A stretch of 64,000 nt of DNA from Geomonas ferrireducens (GCF_004917065.1 NZ_SSYA01000001.1:636547-700546); one strand, 5' to 3'; shown: positions 50,768 through 60,227, numbered from the stretch's first letter. The notes: generated by a model not told the origin, from the letters alone. Program-made: numbers and translations.

Positions 50768-50809
50768 CAAAAAAGCCCCTGCCGGATCCCGGCAGGGGCT
50801 TTTGTTTTT
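50768..50809. terminator. Bidirectional terminator between mreB-like gene and hemB
   Basis: A 12-bp perfect stem (AGCCCCTGCCGG / CCGGCAGGGGCT) with a 3-base loop, flanked by an A-run on the left and TTTTGTTTTT on the right. It can end transcripts from both convergent genes. Confidence 0.92.
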
Positions 50810-50837
50810 CAGGTCGGCAAAGAGCGCGGCCCGCTCT

Positions 50838-51857
50838 TTACTTGCAGCCGCAACCGCAACGCTCGCGCAGGTCCGCCTCGTACCCTTTCTTCAGGAGCTT
50901 CGCCACCTCTTTCGAGTGGTAAGTCAGGATCAGGTCGGCGCCGGCGCGTTTGAAGGACATCATGGTCTCCATGACGACGCGGTCCTCGTCGATCCACCCC
51001 ATGTTGGCGGCGGCCTTCACCATGCTGTACTCGCCGGAAACGTTGTACACGGCGGTCGGGAGGTTGAACTCGTTTCTCACCTCGCGCACGATGTCGAGGT
51101 AGGGAAGGCCGGGCTTGACCATCAGGATGTCGGCCCCTTCCTCCACGTCCATGCGCGCCTCGCGGATCGCCTCGAGACGGTTCGCCGGGTCCATCTGGTA
51201 GGAACGGCGGTCACCGAACTGCGGGGTGGACTCGGCGGCCTCGCGGAACGGGCCGTAGTAGCCGGAGGCATATTTCACCGCGTAGCTCATCAGCGGGATA
51301 TTGTTGTAGCCGTTGTTGTCGAGCGCCTCGCGGATCGCGGCCACACGGCCGTCCATCATGTCGGAGGGGGCGACCATGTCGGCGCCTGCCCTGGCGTGGG
51401 AGAGCGCCTCACGTGCCAGAAGCTCGAGGGTCTCGTCGTTGTCCACGTCGCCGTTTTTGATCACGCCGCAGTGCCCGTGGTCGGTGTACTCGCACATGCA
51501 GACGTCAGTGATGACGGCAAGCTTCGGGACCTCTTTCTTGATGGCGCGGATGGTCTCCTGGATGATGCCGGTATCGGAGTAGGCGTCGCTACCCATGGCA
51601 TCCTTTTGCTCGGGAATGCCGAACAGGATCACCGCCGGAACGCCCAGCTCGTACACCTCCTGGGCCTCCTCAACGATGTTCTCGATGGACTGCTGGTAGA
51701 TGCCGGGCATGGAGGAGATCTCCTTCTTGATCCCCTTGCCGAAGGCAGAAAACATCGGGTATATGAGGTCGTTGGCGGAGACGGAGGTCTCACGGACCAT
51801 GTTTCTGAAAACTTCCTTGCCCCGAATCCTTCTCGCTCTGTACAACGGGTAGAACAT
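50838..51857 (-). CDS. hemB: Porphobilinogen synthase (delta-aminolevulinate dehydratase)
   Basis: 339-residue enzyme that condenses two 5-aminolevulinate molecules to porphobilinogen. The metal site [14 protein letters not shown] shows the Cys-rich, zinc-binding form. The two Schiff-base lysines lie in [17 protein letters not shown] and [16 protein letters not shown]. The allosteric Mg2+ region is present. It has an unusual Cys-rich end (RCGCGCK). Last gene of the heme operon, 65 bases after cobA-hemD, and followed by a terminator. Confidence 0.97.
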   Translation of the reverse strand: MFYPLYRARRIRGKEVFRNMVRETSVSANDLIYPMFSAFGKGIKKEISSMPGIYQQSIENIVEEAQEVYELGVPAVILFGIPEQKDAMGSDAYSDTGIIQETIRAIKKEVPKLAVITDVCMCEYTDHGHCGVIKNGDVDNDETLELLAREALSHARAGADMVAPSDMMDGRVAAIREALDNNGYNNIPLMSYAVKYASGYYGPFREAAESTPQFGDRRSYQMDPANRLEAIREARMDVEEGADILMVKPGLPYLDIVREVRNEFNLPTAVYNVSGEYSMVKAAANMGWIDEDRVVMETMMSFKRAGADLILTYHSKEVAKLLKKGYEADLRERCGCGCK

Positions 51858-51922
51858 AGGTCTCTCCTTTGCGTGTCTGCGTTGCGTTTCTGTTACTCAT
51901 CAAGTGATGCGGGAAATACTTC

Positions 51923-53461
51923 TTAGCTCTGCCGGAAATAGGAGACCATCTCCCGGGCGAGCGCGTCGAGCGTGTACTCTGCCGGCTCCATGTGCACTTC
52001 AAGCCCCAGGTCACGGCAGGTCTTGGAGGTGATGGGGCCGATGGAGGCGACTTTCACCCCTTCCATCAGGTGCAGGAAACGGTTCTCGCCAAGGATCGCG
52101 GCGAGGTTCTGCACCGTGGAGGAGGAAGTGAAGCTCACGCAGTCCAGGCGCTTCTCCTCGAGGGCGGCAAGCGCCTCGGCCGGGATCTCCACAGGGGTGC
52201 GATTCGCGTAGGCGACCGGCGCGATGACCTGCGCTCCCAGCCGTCCCAACTCTTCCGGAATTACGTCGCGGGCACGGTCCCCTTTCGGGAAAAGGACCCA
52301 CTTCCCTTCCATGTCCATCTCGGCAAACGCCGCCACGACTCCCTCCGCCTTGTAGTCGGCGGGAATCAGGTCGGGGCGGATGCCGTACGCCTCCAGGGCG
52401 GCGCCGGTCTTGGGGCCGACGGCGCAGACGCGGCAGCGCCCGAGCGCCCGGGAATCCAAGCCGTGCTCGCGGAGCCGGTTGAAGAAGTATTGGACCGCGT
52501 TGTACGAGGTGAAGATGATCCAGTGAAAGCTGTCGAGGGCGCTGATCGCCTCGTCGAGCGCCGCGTAACTTTCCGGCGGCACGATCTCGATGGTCGGACA
52601 GCAGTGCGTCCGGGCTCCCAACTGCTCCAGCTTCGAGGCGAACTCACCTGCCTGATCGGCTCCGCGGGTGACCATGACCGAGCGTCCGAAGAGCGGGCGA
52701 TTGTCGAACCAGCGCAGCGTTTCTCTCAGACTCACCACCTCGCCGACCACCGTGATGGCGGGCGCCTTGAACCCCGCAGTTCTGGCCTTCTCGGCGATAT
52801 CGGCGAGTGTCCCGACCAGCACCTCCTGCTCCGGGCGCGTTCCCCATCTGATCAGGGCAACCGGTGTCTCCGGTGCGCGGCCGTGATCCATGAGGCTTTG
52901 GGCTATGTGCGGCAGGTTGGTGACCCCCATGTAGAAGACCACGGTGCCGCTTCCGAGCGAAAGCCCTTCCCAGTCGATCTCCGACGAAGCCTTCCCCTTC
53001 TTTTCGTGACCGGTGACGAAGGCGACCGACGTGGTGACGCCGCGGTGGGTGAGCGGGATGCCGGCGTAGCTCGTGGCGCCGACTGCAGCGGTGATGCCCG
53101 GTACGATCTCGAACGGGATTCCCGCCTCGACCAGCGCTTCGCACTCCTCGCCGCCGCGCCCGAAGATGAAAGAGTCGCCACCCTTGAGACGTGCCACCAC
53201 CTTTCCGGAGAGCGCCTTCTGCACGAGCATCTCGTTGATCTGGCTCTGCTCGCGGTTGTGCTCGCCGCCGACCTTCCCAGCGTAGATGAGCTCCGCCCCT
53301 TTCGGCGCGCAGTGCAGCAGTTCGTCGTTGGCCAGGTAGTCGTACATCACCACCTGGGCCTTCGCCAGGCAGTCGCGTCCCTTGACCGTGATGAGCCCCG
53401 GGTCGCCCGGCCCCGCGCCGATCAGGTAGACGTAGCCTTTGTTAGTAGTTTGAACGGTCAT
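51923..53461 (-). CDS. cobA-hemD: Fused uroporphyrinogen-III C-methyltransferase / uroporphyrinogen-III synthase
   Basis: A 512-residue bifunctional enzyme. Residues 1-250 are SUMT (CobA): GAGPGDPGLITVKG, the SAM-site GGDSFIFGRGGEE and TSYAGIPLTHRG. Residues 255-512 are HemD: RSVMVTRGADQAGEFASKLEQLGA, WIIFTSYNAVQYFF and the SFTSSSTVQN region. The fusion makes uroporphyrinogen III and methylates it at C2 and C7 to precorrin-2, feeding siroheme, cobalamin and alternative heme routes. Such fusions occur in Geobacter and some Firmicutes. It follows hemC across a 177-base gap filled by a palindromic repeat. Confidence 0.96.
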   Translation of the reverse strand: MTVQTTNKGYVYLIGAGPGDPGLITVKGRDCLAKAQVVMYDYLANDELLHCAPKGAELIYAGKVGGEHNREQSQINEMLVQKALSGKVVARLKGGDSFIFGRGGEECEALVEAGIPFEIVPGITAAVGATSYAGIPLTHRGVTTSVAFVTGHEKKGKASSEIDWEGLSLGSGTVVFYMGVTNLPHIAQSLMDHGRAPETPVALIRWGTRPEQEVLVGTLADIAEKARTAGFKAPAITVVGEVVSLRETLRWFDNRPLFGRSVMVTRGADQAGEFASKLEQLGARTHCCPTIEIVPPESYAALDEAISALDSFHWIIFTSYNAVQYFFNRLREHGLDSRALGRCRVCAVGPKTGAALEAYGIRPDLIPADYKAEGVVAAFAEMDMEGKWVLFPKGDRARDVIPEELGRLGAQVIAPVAYANRTPVEIPAEALAALEEKRLDCVSFTSSSTVQNLAAILGENRFLHLMEGVKVASIGPITSKTCRDLGLEVHMEPAEYTLDALAREMVSYFRQS

Positions 53462-53518
53462 CTCGCACCAGGAAAAGGCAAAAGGCTAAGGTAGAACCGT
53501 TAGCCTTGAGCGAAAAAG

Positions 53519-53640
53519 CGAAAGCGTTAACCACAGAGGTCACAGAGAGTCACAGAGGAAAACCAAAGTCTAACGTTTGCTTTTCCTCGGTGTCCTCTGT
53601 GGACCTCCGCGCCCTCTGTGGTAATGCTTTTTGGTTTCTA
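53519..53640. repeat. Imperfect intergenic palindrome, CACAGAGG family (copy 2)
   Basis: Arms AAAGCGTTAACCACAGAGG and CCTCTGTGGTAATGCTTTT with internal CACAGAGG repeats. It lies inside the heme operon between hemC and cobA-hemD and would fold as a long hairpin in the mRNA. Confidence 0.85.
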
Positions 53641-54594
53641 TACCGGGATTTCCTTCTCCCGGGAGACTTCGCGCTGGTAGACCTCGGCGAGGATGGCGTG
53701 CCCCCCCTCGTTGAGGAGCTGCTCGGCGAGTTTCACGCCCAGCTTCTCGCAGTCGTCGGCCGGACCGGTCACGGTCCCCTTCACGGAGACCTTGCCGTCA
53801 ACGCTTGCGATGAAGCCGGTGAGCTTCAGCTCGTCGCCGGTCACTTCGCCGTAAGCCGCGATGGGAACCTGGCAGCCGCCCTCGCAGCGCCAGAGGAGGG
53901 CGCGCTCGGCACGCACCGCACGGCTTGTGTCGGGGTCGTTGAAGAAGGAAATCGCGTCCTTCACCGCCTCGTTGGAGAGGTTGCACTCGATGCCGAGGGC
54001 GCCCTGGCCGATGGCGGGCAGGGAGAGGTCGGCCGGAAGGAGCTCGGTGACGCGATCGGCGAAGCCGAGACGGTTCAGGCCGGCGGCGGCGAGGATGACT
54101 GCGTCAAGCCCCTCGGTCTCCAGCTTGTTCATACGGGTCTCGACGTTGCCGCGGATGATGACCATCTCGAGGTCCGGACGGACCTTCAGGAGCTGCGCCT
54201 GGCGACGGAGCGCGGAGGTGCCGATGCGGGCGCCCTGCGGCAGGTCGGCGAACTTGACGCCTTTGGAGATCACCGCGTCGCGCGGGTCCTCACGCTTGGT
54301 GATGCAGTAAAGGCCGAGCCCTTCCGGGAACTCGGTCGGGACGTCCTTCATGCTGTGCACCGCGATGTCGATCTCGCCGCGCAGCATCGCCTCTTCGATC
54401 TCCTTCACGAAGAGTCCCTTGCCGCCTACCTGTGCCAGCGGTACGTCGAGGATCTTGTCGCCGATGGTCTTGATCTTCTTCAGGGTCACCGTCATGTCCG
54501 GGTAGCGTTTTTCCAGCTCGGACTTCACCCAGTTTGCCTGCCAGAGTGCGAGCTGGCTCGCGCGGGTTCCTATTCTCAGCTCCTTCAGCGCCAT
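53638..54594 (-). CDS. hemC: Hydroxymethylbilane synthase (porphobilinogen deaminase)
   Basis: 318-residue enzyme that joins four porphobilinogen units. Family motifs: RIGTRASQLALWQANWV, the GGKGLFVKEIEEA loop, catalytic Asp region HSMKDVPTEFP, RIGTSALRRQAQLL, and the dipyrromethane-cofactor Cys in CEGGCQVPIAAYGE. It starts 48 bases after hemA. The normal length and complete motifs indicate an active enzyme. Confidence 0.97.
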   Translation of the reverse strand: MALKELRIGTRASQLALWQANWVKSELEKRYPDMTVTLKKIKTIGDKILDVPLAQVGGKGLFVKEIEEAMLRGEIDIAVHSMKDVPTEFPEGLGLYCITKREDPRDAVISKGVKFADLPQGARIGTSALRRQAQLLKVRPDLEMVIIRGNVETRMNKLETEGLDAVILAAAGLNRLGFADRVTELLPADLSLPAIGQGALGIECNLSNEAVKDAISFFNDPDTSRAVRAERALLWRCEGGCQVPIAAYGEVTGDELKLTGFIASVDGKVSVKGTVTGPADDCEKLGVKLAEQLLNEGGHAILAEVYQREVSREKEIPV

Positions 54595-54642
54595 TTTGTC
54601 CGTTTCTCCTTTATCTGTATGTGTGCCTGTTTCTTTATCCGG

Positions 54643-55944
54643 TTAGTCTTCCAGCTCCATCAGGTTCTCCTGCTCCGTTTCCGTCTGCAGGTCGAACAGG
54701 CTGCGCAGTGCGTCGACGTAGAGGTCGTTGCGGCTTCCCTGGTCGGTCCTTTTCAGGGTGCTCGTCGGCTGGTGCAGCAGTTTGTTCATGATGGCGTTGG
54801 TTAGGGCCTCCAGCTTCTTCTCCGCACCGGGGGGAAGGTCCTTCCAGTTCGACAGGGTCTTCGCGAGCTCCGCCTTCCTGATCTCGTCGAAATGGCTTCT
54901 GAGCGCCACGATGGTCGGTGTCACGTCGAGGGAGGCGAGCCACTTGAAGAACTGGCCGATTTCCTGCTCGACGATTGCCTCGGCCTTGGCAGCCTCGATT
55001 TTGCGCTGCTCCAGGTTCGTGGCGACGACACCGTTCAGGTCGTCGACGGTGTAGAGGTAACAGTTCTCTACGTCGTTCACCTTGGGATCGATGTCGCGCG
55101 GCACGGCGATGTCGATGAAGAACATCGGCTTATGCTTGCGGCGACGCAGCACCTCCTCCATGTCGTTTTCACGGATGATGAAGTGAGGAGCGCCGGTCGA
55201 GGAGAGGATGATGTCCGCCTTCGGGAGATGATCCATCAGGTCTTCGAAACGGACCGGTTTGGCGTCGAACTCCTCGGCGAGTTTCTCGGCGCGCTCGTAG
55301 GTCCGGTTGGTGACCATGACGCCGCGCACGCCGACGTTGATGAAGTGTTTCGCAGCCAGCTCGCACATCTCGCCTGCGCCGATGAGCAGAACGGTCTTGT
55401 CGCCGAGCTCGCCGAAGATCTTCTTGGCGAGTTCCACTGCGGCAAAGGCGACGGAAACGGCGGAGGAGGCGATCTTCGTCTCGGTCCTCACGCGTTTCGC
55501 CACGGAGAACGCCTTGTGGAGGAAACGGTTCAGGATGATGCCGGAGCTCTTGAACTCGGCGGCATAACCATAGGAGGTCTTGATCTGCCCGAGGATCTGC
55601 GGCTCGCCCACCACCATGGAGTCGAGGCTCGAGGCGACGCGGAACACGTGACGGGTGGCGTCCTCACCGTGGTAGCTGTAGAGGTGCTTCTCCAGCGTCT
55701 CCAGAGGGAAGTTGTGATAATCAGCAAGGAAACGCTTCAGGCGCGCCATCCCGCCTGCAACGTCGCGGGTGGTGGCGTAAATCTCGACGCGGTTGCAGGT
55801 GGAGACGATCACCGCCTCGGTTATGTCCGGCAGCTCTACGAGGGTCTTGAGCGGTTTCTCCATCTGGGTGGGAGAAAAGGCGATTTTTTCCCTTATTTCA
55901 ACGCCGGCAGTTTTATGCGAAAGGCCTACCACAATAATGTTCAT
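54643..55944 (-). CDS. hemA: Glutamyl-tRNA reductase
   Basis: 433-residue NADPH-dependent enzyme that makes glutamate-1-semialdehyde from Glu-tRNA, the entry step of the C5 heme pathway. Motifs: [16 protein letters not shown], catalytic Cys in [11 protein letters not shown], the NADPH fold [16 protein letters not shown] and a C-terminal dimerisation helix. The start is 28 bases after the CcsA-type gene. It is normally the control point of heme synthesis; no leader regulation is visible here. Confidence 0.97.
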   Translation of the reverse strand: MNIIVVGLSHKTAGVEIREKIAFSPTQMEKPLKTLVELPDITEAVIVSTCNRVEIYATTRDVAGGMARLKRFLADYHNFPLETLEKHLYSYHGEDATRHVFRVASSLDSMVVGEPQILGQIKTSYGYAAEFKSSGIILNRFLHKAFSVAKRVRTETKIASSAVSVAFAAVELAKKIFGELGDKTVLLIGAGEMCELAAKHFINVGVRGVMVTNRTYERAEKLAEEFDAKPVRFEDLMDHLPKADIILSSTGAPHFIIRENDMEEVLRRRKHKPMFFIDIAVPRDIDPKVNDVENCYLYTVDDLNGVVATNLEQRKIEAAKAEAIVEQEIGQFFKWLASLDVTPTIVALRSHFDEIRKAELAKTLSNWKDLPPGAEKKLEALTNAIMNKLLHQPTSTLKRTDQGSRNDLYVDALRSLFDLQTETEQENLMELED

Positions 55945-55972
55945 AACAATGCCTGCCCCTTGGGGAAATCCC

Positions 55973-56788
55973 TTACTTGTAGCTGTGCAGTCCCGGCAGC
56001 AACAGGTTTACGCCGAGGAAGGTGAAGAGCATGATGACAAAGCCGAAGATGGAGAGCATGGCGGCCTTCCTGCCGCGCCAACCGGTGGTCAGTCTGCCGT
56101 GCAAGAGAGCGGCGTAGATGAACCAAGTGATGAGCGACCAGGTCTCCTTGGGATCCCAGCTCCAGTAAGTCCCCCACGCAGTCTCGGCCCAGATGGCGCC
56201 GGAGATGATCGCGAAGGTGAGCAGTGGGAAACCGAAGGTGAGGCAGCGGTAGCTGATGTCGTCAAGAAGGTCGAGCGCGGGAAGCTTCTGGAACATGGGC
56301 CCGAGTCGGCGCGTCTTCAGGAAGTGCGACTGGATCAGGTACATGATGCTGACGCCGAAGGAGATGGCGAAAGCAGCGTAGCCCAGGAAGGCCATGATGG
56401 TGTGAACGGCGAGCCACTTGCTCTTAAGCGCCGGGTTGAGCGGCGGTATGACGCTGGAGAACGAGGCGGAGATAGCCATGACCAAAAGCGCAAGCGGCAT
56501 CATGAAGGAGCCGAGGATGCTGATCTTGTAGCGCCTTTCGAAAAGAATGAAGATGCCGACGATGGCGAGGCTGAAGAAGGAAAGCGATTCGTGCAGGTTG
56601 GTGATCGGTGTGTGCCCGGCCTCGAGGTAGCGATTGACCGTGAAGCCGCAGTGCACGACGAAGCCCGCGAGGGTGAGCCACAGGCCTGTTTTGCCCAGCG
56701 AATCCTTCGGCTTGAGCAAGTACAGGAGGTAGATGGCGGTGACAACCGCGTAGATGACCAGGGTGCTGTTGAAGAGCAAGGCGTTCAT
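55973..56788 (-). CDS. CcsA/HemX-family heme-handling membrane protein
   Basis: A 271-residue polytopic protein with about eight helices. The heme-binding tryptophan-rich motif [18 protein letters not shown] is complete, which favours CcsA (cytochrome c synthase, system II) over the HemX regulator of Bacillus, although the position in front of hemA is that of hemX. CcsA works with CcsB/ResB to deliver heme outside; no ResB gene is in the window. It overlaps the siroheme gene by four bases (ATGA). Confidence 0.88.
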   Translation of the reverse strand: MNALLFNSTLVIYAVVTAIYLLYLLKPKDSLGKTGLWLTLAGFVVHCGFTVNRYLEAGHTPITNLHESLSFFSLAIVGIFILFERRYKISILGSFMMPLALLVMAISASFSSVIPPLNPALKSKWLAVHTIMAFLGYAAFAISFGVSIMYLIQSHFLKTRRLGPMFQKLPALDLLDDISYRCLTFGFPLLTFAIISGAIWAETAWGTYWSWDPKETWSLITWFIYAALLHGRLTTGWRGRKAAMLSIFGFVIMLFTFLGVNLLLPGLHSYK

Positions 56789-57462
56789 GAAGGGTCCTTT
56801 TTTCCTGCTCCTACCGAGCCCGATGTGGCCCCGGTAGCTGAGAGCTTCTGGAGTATCTGGTCTATGGCATCTCTCTGCCCGGTCCTGATCAGCGCGGGTA
56901 GATCCAGCGCGGCAAGCGCTGCAAAAACCGGGTCATTGTATGCGTTCCCCACCTTTTCAGTCAATAGCTTTTCACGGACCGTTCCTAAAAGAGATACTGC
57001 TTCACTGTATTCAGGACCGAAGAGAGGCTCAAGCTGTTCGACGATACGCCGTGCCAGTGCTGGGCTGGCGCCACCGGTCGAAACAGTTATGAGCAGTTCT
57101 CCCTGTTGTAAAACGGCCGGGGTGGCGAAGTCGCTTTCACGCGGCGCATCGACACTATCTATAAGTGCGTTGAGGGCCCGCGCCTCTTCCACGACCATGC
57201 GGTTGACACCCGGGTCGTCGGTGGCGGCGAAGGTGAGCACGGCGCCGGTCAGGTCGCCGGGCTGGTAGGCGCGGCAAAGGTGCAGCAGCTTTCCCTCTGC
57301 GGCAAGAAGGGCAAGCGGCCCGGTAAGGACCGGGGACACAACGACAAGCTTCGCGCCTGCTCCCACCAGCCGTTTAGCCTTACGTTCCGCCACCCTGCCG
57401 CCGCCTACGATCACCACGAGCCGGCCCTCGAGGTTCATGTTGATAGGATAGTGGCGCACCAT
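56785..57462 (-). CDS. Precorrin-2 dehydrogenase / sirohydrochlorin ferrochelatase (Met8-like)
   Basis: A 225-residue protein like the N-terminal half of CysG and yeast Met8, converting precorrin-2 to sirohydrochlorin and possibly siroheme. HYPINMNLEGRLVVIVGGGRVAERKAKRL carries the NAD-binding fold, and the TFAATDDPGVNRMVVEEAR and FATPAVLQQGELLITVSTGGASPALARRI segments are typical. First gene of the heme operon; the CobA domain needed for its substrate is three genes downstream. Confidence 0.93.
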   Translation of the reverse strand: MVRHYPINMNLEGRLVVIVGGGRVAERKAKRLVGAGAKLVVVSPVLTGPLALLAAEGKLLHLCRAYQPGDLTGAVLTFAATDDPGVNRMVVEEARALNALIDSVDAPRESDFATPAVLQQGELLITVSTGGASPALARRIVEQLEPLFGPEYSEAVSLLGTVREKLLTEKVGNAYNDPVFAALAALDLPALIRTGQRDAIDQILQKLSATGATSGSVGAGKKDPS

Positions 57463-57510
57463 GTTTCTCCAGTGTGGAAATAAAGAGCCATGACAACCTC
57501 AACCGGCGCT

Positions 57511-57539
57511 AATATGGCCCGAACCGGAAAGAGTGTCAA
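57511..57539 (-). promoter_or_regulatory. Candidate promoter of the heme operon
   Basis: On the minus strand TTGACA (57539-57534) and CATATT (57516-57511) are separated by 17 bases, about 50 bases before the first gene. Confidence 0.55.
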
Positions 57540-57670
57540 TGCTGAATACATGAACGATGCAGCGGGTTTCACTGGTATTCTTTCCCGCTCTCCGCGCGGG
57601 CAATTACTCCTTGCTTTTTTCATCCGCTCATTTATAGTAGAAACCACTTTTTTAATAAAGGAGAAGGTCA

Positions 57671-58000
57671 ATGGCCAGCGAAAACGTACAAACCTTTACC
57701 GATGACAATTTTGAGAAAGAAGTACTGCAGTCCGACATCCCGGTACTGGTAGACTTCTGGGCCACCTGGTGCGCCCCCTGCAAAGCCATCGCGCCCCTCA
57801 TCGATACGGTAGCGTCCGAATACGAAGGACGCGTCAAAGTAGGCAAGGTCAACGTGGACGACAACCCGGCGACACCCGGCAAATACGGCGTGCGCGGCAT
57901 CCCCACCGTGATCCTCATCAAAGACGGCAAGGTAGTAGACCAGGTTGTCGGCGCTATTCCCAAGGCACAGCTCGACGCCCTGATCAAGAAAGCTCTCTAA
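57671..58000 (+). CDS. trxA: Thioredoxin
   Basis: A 109-residue thioredoxin with active site WCAPC in [17 protein letters not shown], the cis-Pro in RGIPTVILI and the usual [15 protein letters not shown] strand. AAGGAGAAGG precedes the ATG. It is 15 bases upstream of a TlpA-like gene. Cytoplasmic disulfide reductase; divergent from the heme operon. Confidence 0.97.
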   Translation: MASENVQTFTDDNFEKEVLQSDIPVLVDFWATWCAPCKAIAPLIDTVASEYEGRVKVGKVNVDDNPATPGKYGVRGIPTVILIKDGKVVDQVVGAIPKAQLDALIKKAL

Positions 58001-58015
58001 AAAAGGAAAAAGCTG

Positions 58016-58528
58016 ATGTTGTTCAAGAAGTTCGCGATGAAAGCCGTCCCCCTGGCACTCGCAGGGCTTTTGCTCTCCAGCCAGCCTGCAGCAGCCATCT
58101 TGCAGAAAGGGGATCCCGCCCCCCCGATCAAGCTGACCACCACCATAGGACAGCAGATCACGCTCAACAACTACAAGGGCTACGTCCTGGTAATGGATTT
58201 CTTCGCTACCTGGTGCATCCCCTGCAAGGAAGCGATCCCGCACCTGAACTCGCTGCGTGCCAAATACGGCAAGCAGGGGCTACAGGTACTCGGTGTAAGC
58301 GTCGATGAGGGGAGCGATCGTGACGTCAAGAACTTCATCGCGGAGAGAAAGGTCAGTTACCCGGTTGCCATTGCCGGTGAGGACCTGCAGACCGAATACG
58401 GGCTGCGCTCCATCCCCACCCTGTTCGTGATCAACAAAAAGGGCATCGTGGTGGAAAGGTTCCAGGGTTTCTCGGACCAGACCGCAAGGGGACTGGAAGA
58501 GACCGTAAAAAGGCTTCTCGCCGAATAG
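58016..58528 (+). CDS. TlpA/ResA-like exported thiol-disulfide protein
   Basis: A 170-residue thioredoxin-fold protein with a signal peptide (about 1-24, AVPLALAGLLLSSQPAAA), active site WCIPC in FFATWCIPCKEAIPHLN and the redoxin extension LQVLGVSVDEGSDRDVKNF. ResA/TlpA relatives keep apocytochrome heme-binding Cys residues reduced, which fits the CcsA gene nearby and the many c-type cytochromes expected in this organism. It shares a transcript with trxA. Confidence 0.9.
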   Translation: MLFKKFAMKAVPLALAGLLLSSQPAAAILQKGDPAPPIKLTTTIGQQITLNNYKGYVLVMDFFATWCIPCKEAIPHLNSLRAKYGKQGLQVLGVSVDEGSDRDVKNFIAERKVSYPVAIAGEDLQTEYGLRSIPTLFVINKKGIVVERFQGFSDQTARGLEETVKRLLAE

Positions 58529-58550
58529 GCCAAGCCGGACCTGAAAAACG

Positions 58551-58612
58551 AAAAGAGCGGCGTCTGCTGCGACACCTCAAAGTGTCGCAGCACAGGCGAC
58601 CGCTCTTTTTTT
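58551..58612 (+). terminator. Strong intrinsic terminator after the TlpA-like gene
   Basis: A long hairpin: outer stem AAAAGAGCGG / CCGCTCTTTT and inner stem CTGCGACAC / GTGTCGCAG, ending in seven T residues. Confidence 0.92.
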
Positions 58613-58746
58613 ATTCTGCCGCTCCCTTTCCCCTTACCGAAGCTCTCTCCCCAATCGTCCCGCGGATCGCCATTGACTTTTTCTAATCAGATGGCAGGAT
58701 TCGTTGGTGCTCGAACGGTGAAACGTCAGGATAAGGGGAGGTAGCC

Positions 58747-58941
58747 ATGGAACTGAGAACAAAGGGTGTCATAGGGCTGGACCAGGTAGGTCACACGATC
58801 CTTGAGCTGAAAAGCGGCGATGAAGCCCGGAAGATCAGATCCCATGTAGGCGAAGACGTGGAACTGGTTATCGTGACCAAAGACAGATCAGCAACTCTGC
58901 AGGACGCCTCTCCACAGTGGAACGTCGAAGACCAGCAATAA
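58747..58941 (+). CDS. Small unrecognised protein (64 aa)
   Basis: A short open frame with a strong ribosome site (GGGGAGGTAG, 3 bases before the ATG). The protein, MELRTKGVIGLDQVGHTILE and on, looks soluble with alternating strands and helices (KSGDEARKIRSHVGEDVELVIVTKDRS), with no signal or membrane segment. I do not recognise a family. It has a free-standing position between a strong terminator and a minisatellite. Confidence 0.6.
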   Translation: MELRTKGVIGLDQVGHTILELKSGDEARKIRSHVGEDVELVIVTKDRSATLQDASPQWNVEDQQ

Positions 58942-58973
58942 CGTTTTTGCAGGGACTTGAATAGAATTGACTG

Positions 58974-59309
58974 ATTTGGGGAAAGACTGGGTAGTTTGTC
59001 CAAAAACTTGAGTGGTTGGTCCGAAAACTTGAGTGGTTGGTCCGAAGACTTGGGTGGTTTGTCCGAAGACCTGGGTGGTTTGTCCGAAGACTTGGGTGGT
59101 TGGTCCGAAGACTTGGGTGGTTTGTCCGAAGACTTGGGCGGTTGGTCCGAAGACTTGGGTGGTTGGTCCGAAGACTTGGGCGGTTGGTCCGAAGACTTGG
59201 GTGGTTGGTCCGAAGACTCGGACGATGGTCCTAAAAGTTGCGCGATTTGTCTGGAGACCGGGGTGGTTTATTGGGAGACGCGAGTGATTCTTCCCAAAAT
59301 TTGGGCAGA
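58974..59309 (+). repeat. 21-bp minisatellite, about 16 units, decaying at both ends
   Basis: Units of 21 bases with core GGTCCGAAGACTTGGGTGG. Units at 58995-59225 (eleven) are nearly identical; one unit before and four after keep the 21-base spacing but diverge. Because 21 is a multiple of three and the unit has no stop, all three plus frames stay open. Frame from 58996 (TTG) to 59313 would encode heptads (W/L)SEDLGG; the other frames give VGPKTWV and RRLGWFV heptads. There is no convincing ribosome site for any of them, so I annotate a repeat, not a gene. Confidence 0.95.
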
Positions 59310-60227
59310 TTAGGCTGAAACCGAGATTGGAATGTCACCGGTAGCCATTCGGCGCAGATGGTTAATGTCACGCAAAGGGGGCGCTCCGAACAGCCGACCA
59401 TACTCCCGGCTGAACTGGGAGGCGCTCTCGTAACCGACGGTGAATGCGGCAGTGGTGGCGTCGACACGCTCGGCAAGCATCAGGCGCCGGGCTTCGTTGA
59501 GGCGCAGCATCTTCTGGTACTGCAACGGGCTCATCGCCGTCAGGGTCCGGAAATGGTGGTGGAAGGTCGACGTGCTCATGTTGACCCGTGTCGCCAGGTC
59601 GTCGATACGCAGCGGGGTGGTGAAGTTCCCTTTCAGCCAGTCGATGGCCCGCGCGATCTGCCGGCTCTGGCTCCCTGCCGAAGCCATCTGACGCAGACGT
59701 GCCCCCTGGTCTCCCACCAAGAGGCGGTAAATGATTTCCCGCTGGATCATCGGTGCGAGTATGGGGATGTCGTTTTGATCCTCCAAAAGGTCGACCAGCC
59801 GTTCAAAGGCGCTGACGAGAGGATGAGTCACTTCGCCGACCGCCATGCCGCGACTCGACTGCTGCGCGCGCGGTTGCGGAAGGTTGCTGTCGAGCATCAG
59901 CTGCGAGACCTCGCGCAGATCGAGCATCAGCCGCAACCCGAGATACGGCTTTTCGGGGCTCGCCTCGATGACCTGGACCACCGTGGGGAGATGCACCGAG
60001 GTGATCAGGAAATGCCTGGCGTCATAAACGAGGGTTTCTTCTCCAAGCTTCACACGCTTGGCCCCCTGCACGACGAGACAGACACTCGGCTCGTACATGC
60101 CGCTCACCGGCTCGGTCACTTCCTCCCGCTTGAAGAGGGACAGTCCAGGGATCGCAGTATCAAAAAGCTCCCCTGCTTCGGTCCATCGTGCAATATTAAG
60201 TTTCAAATTCTCGATCGCTGTGTCCAT
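59310..60227 (-). CDS. AraC-family transcriptional regulator (YqhC-like)
   Basis: A 305-residue regulator with an AraC_N-type sensing domain (about 15-180; LFKREEVTEPVSGMYEPSVC, VQGAKRVKLGEETLVYDA) and a C-terminal pair of HTH motifs (RIDDLATRVNMSTSTFHHHF and TAAFTVGYESASQFSREYGR). YqhC in E. coli belongs to the same architecture and activates yqhD and dkgA in response to aldehydes. The divergent genes here are an aldo/keto reductase and an alcohol dehydrogenase, so the same role is likely. I prefer ATG 60227 (MDTAIENLKL); the frame opens at 60329. The 3' end lies in the last unit of the minisatellite. Confidence 0.9.
   Translation of the reverse strand: MDTAIENLKLNIARWTEAGELFDTAIPGLSLFKREEVTEPVSGMYEPSVCLVVQGAKRVKLGEETLVYDARHFLITSVHLPTVVQVIEASPEKPYLGLRLMLDLREVSQLMLDSNLPQPRAQQSSRGMAVGEVTHPLVSAFERLVDLLEDQNDIPILAPMIQREIIYRLLVGDQGARLRQMASAGSQSRQIARAIDWLKGNFTTPLRIDDLATRVNMSTSTFHHHFRTLTAMSPLQYQKMLRLNEARRLMLAERVDATTAAFTVGYESASQFSREYGRLFGAPPLRDINHLRRMATGDIPISVSA

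Noticed and set aside
58974..59309. Could the repeat array be a CRISPR?
   Set aside because: The 21-base units are directly adjacent with no unique spacers, and no cas genes are present; it is a tandem minisatellite.
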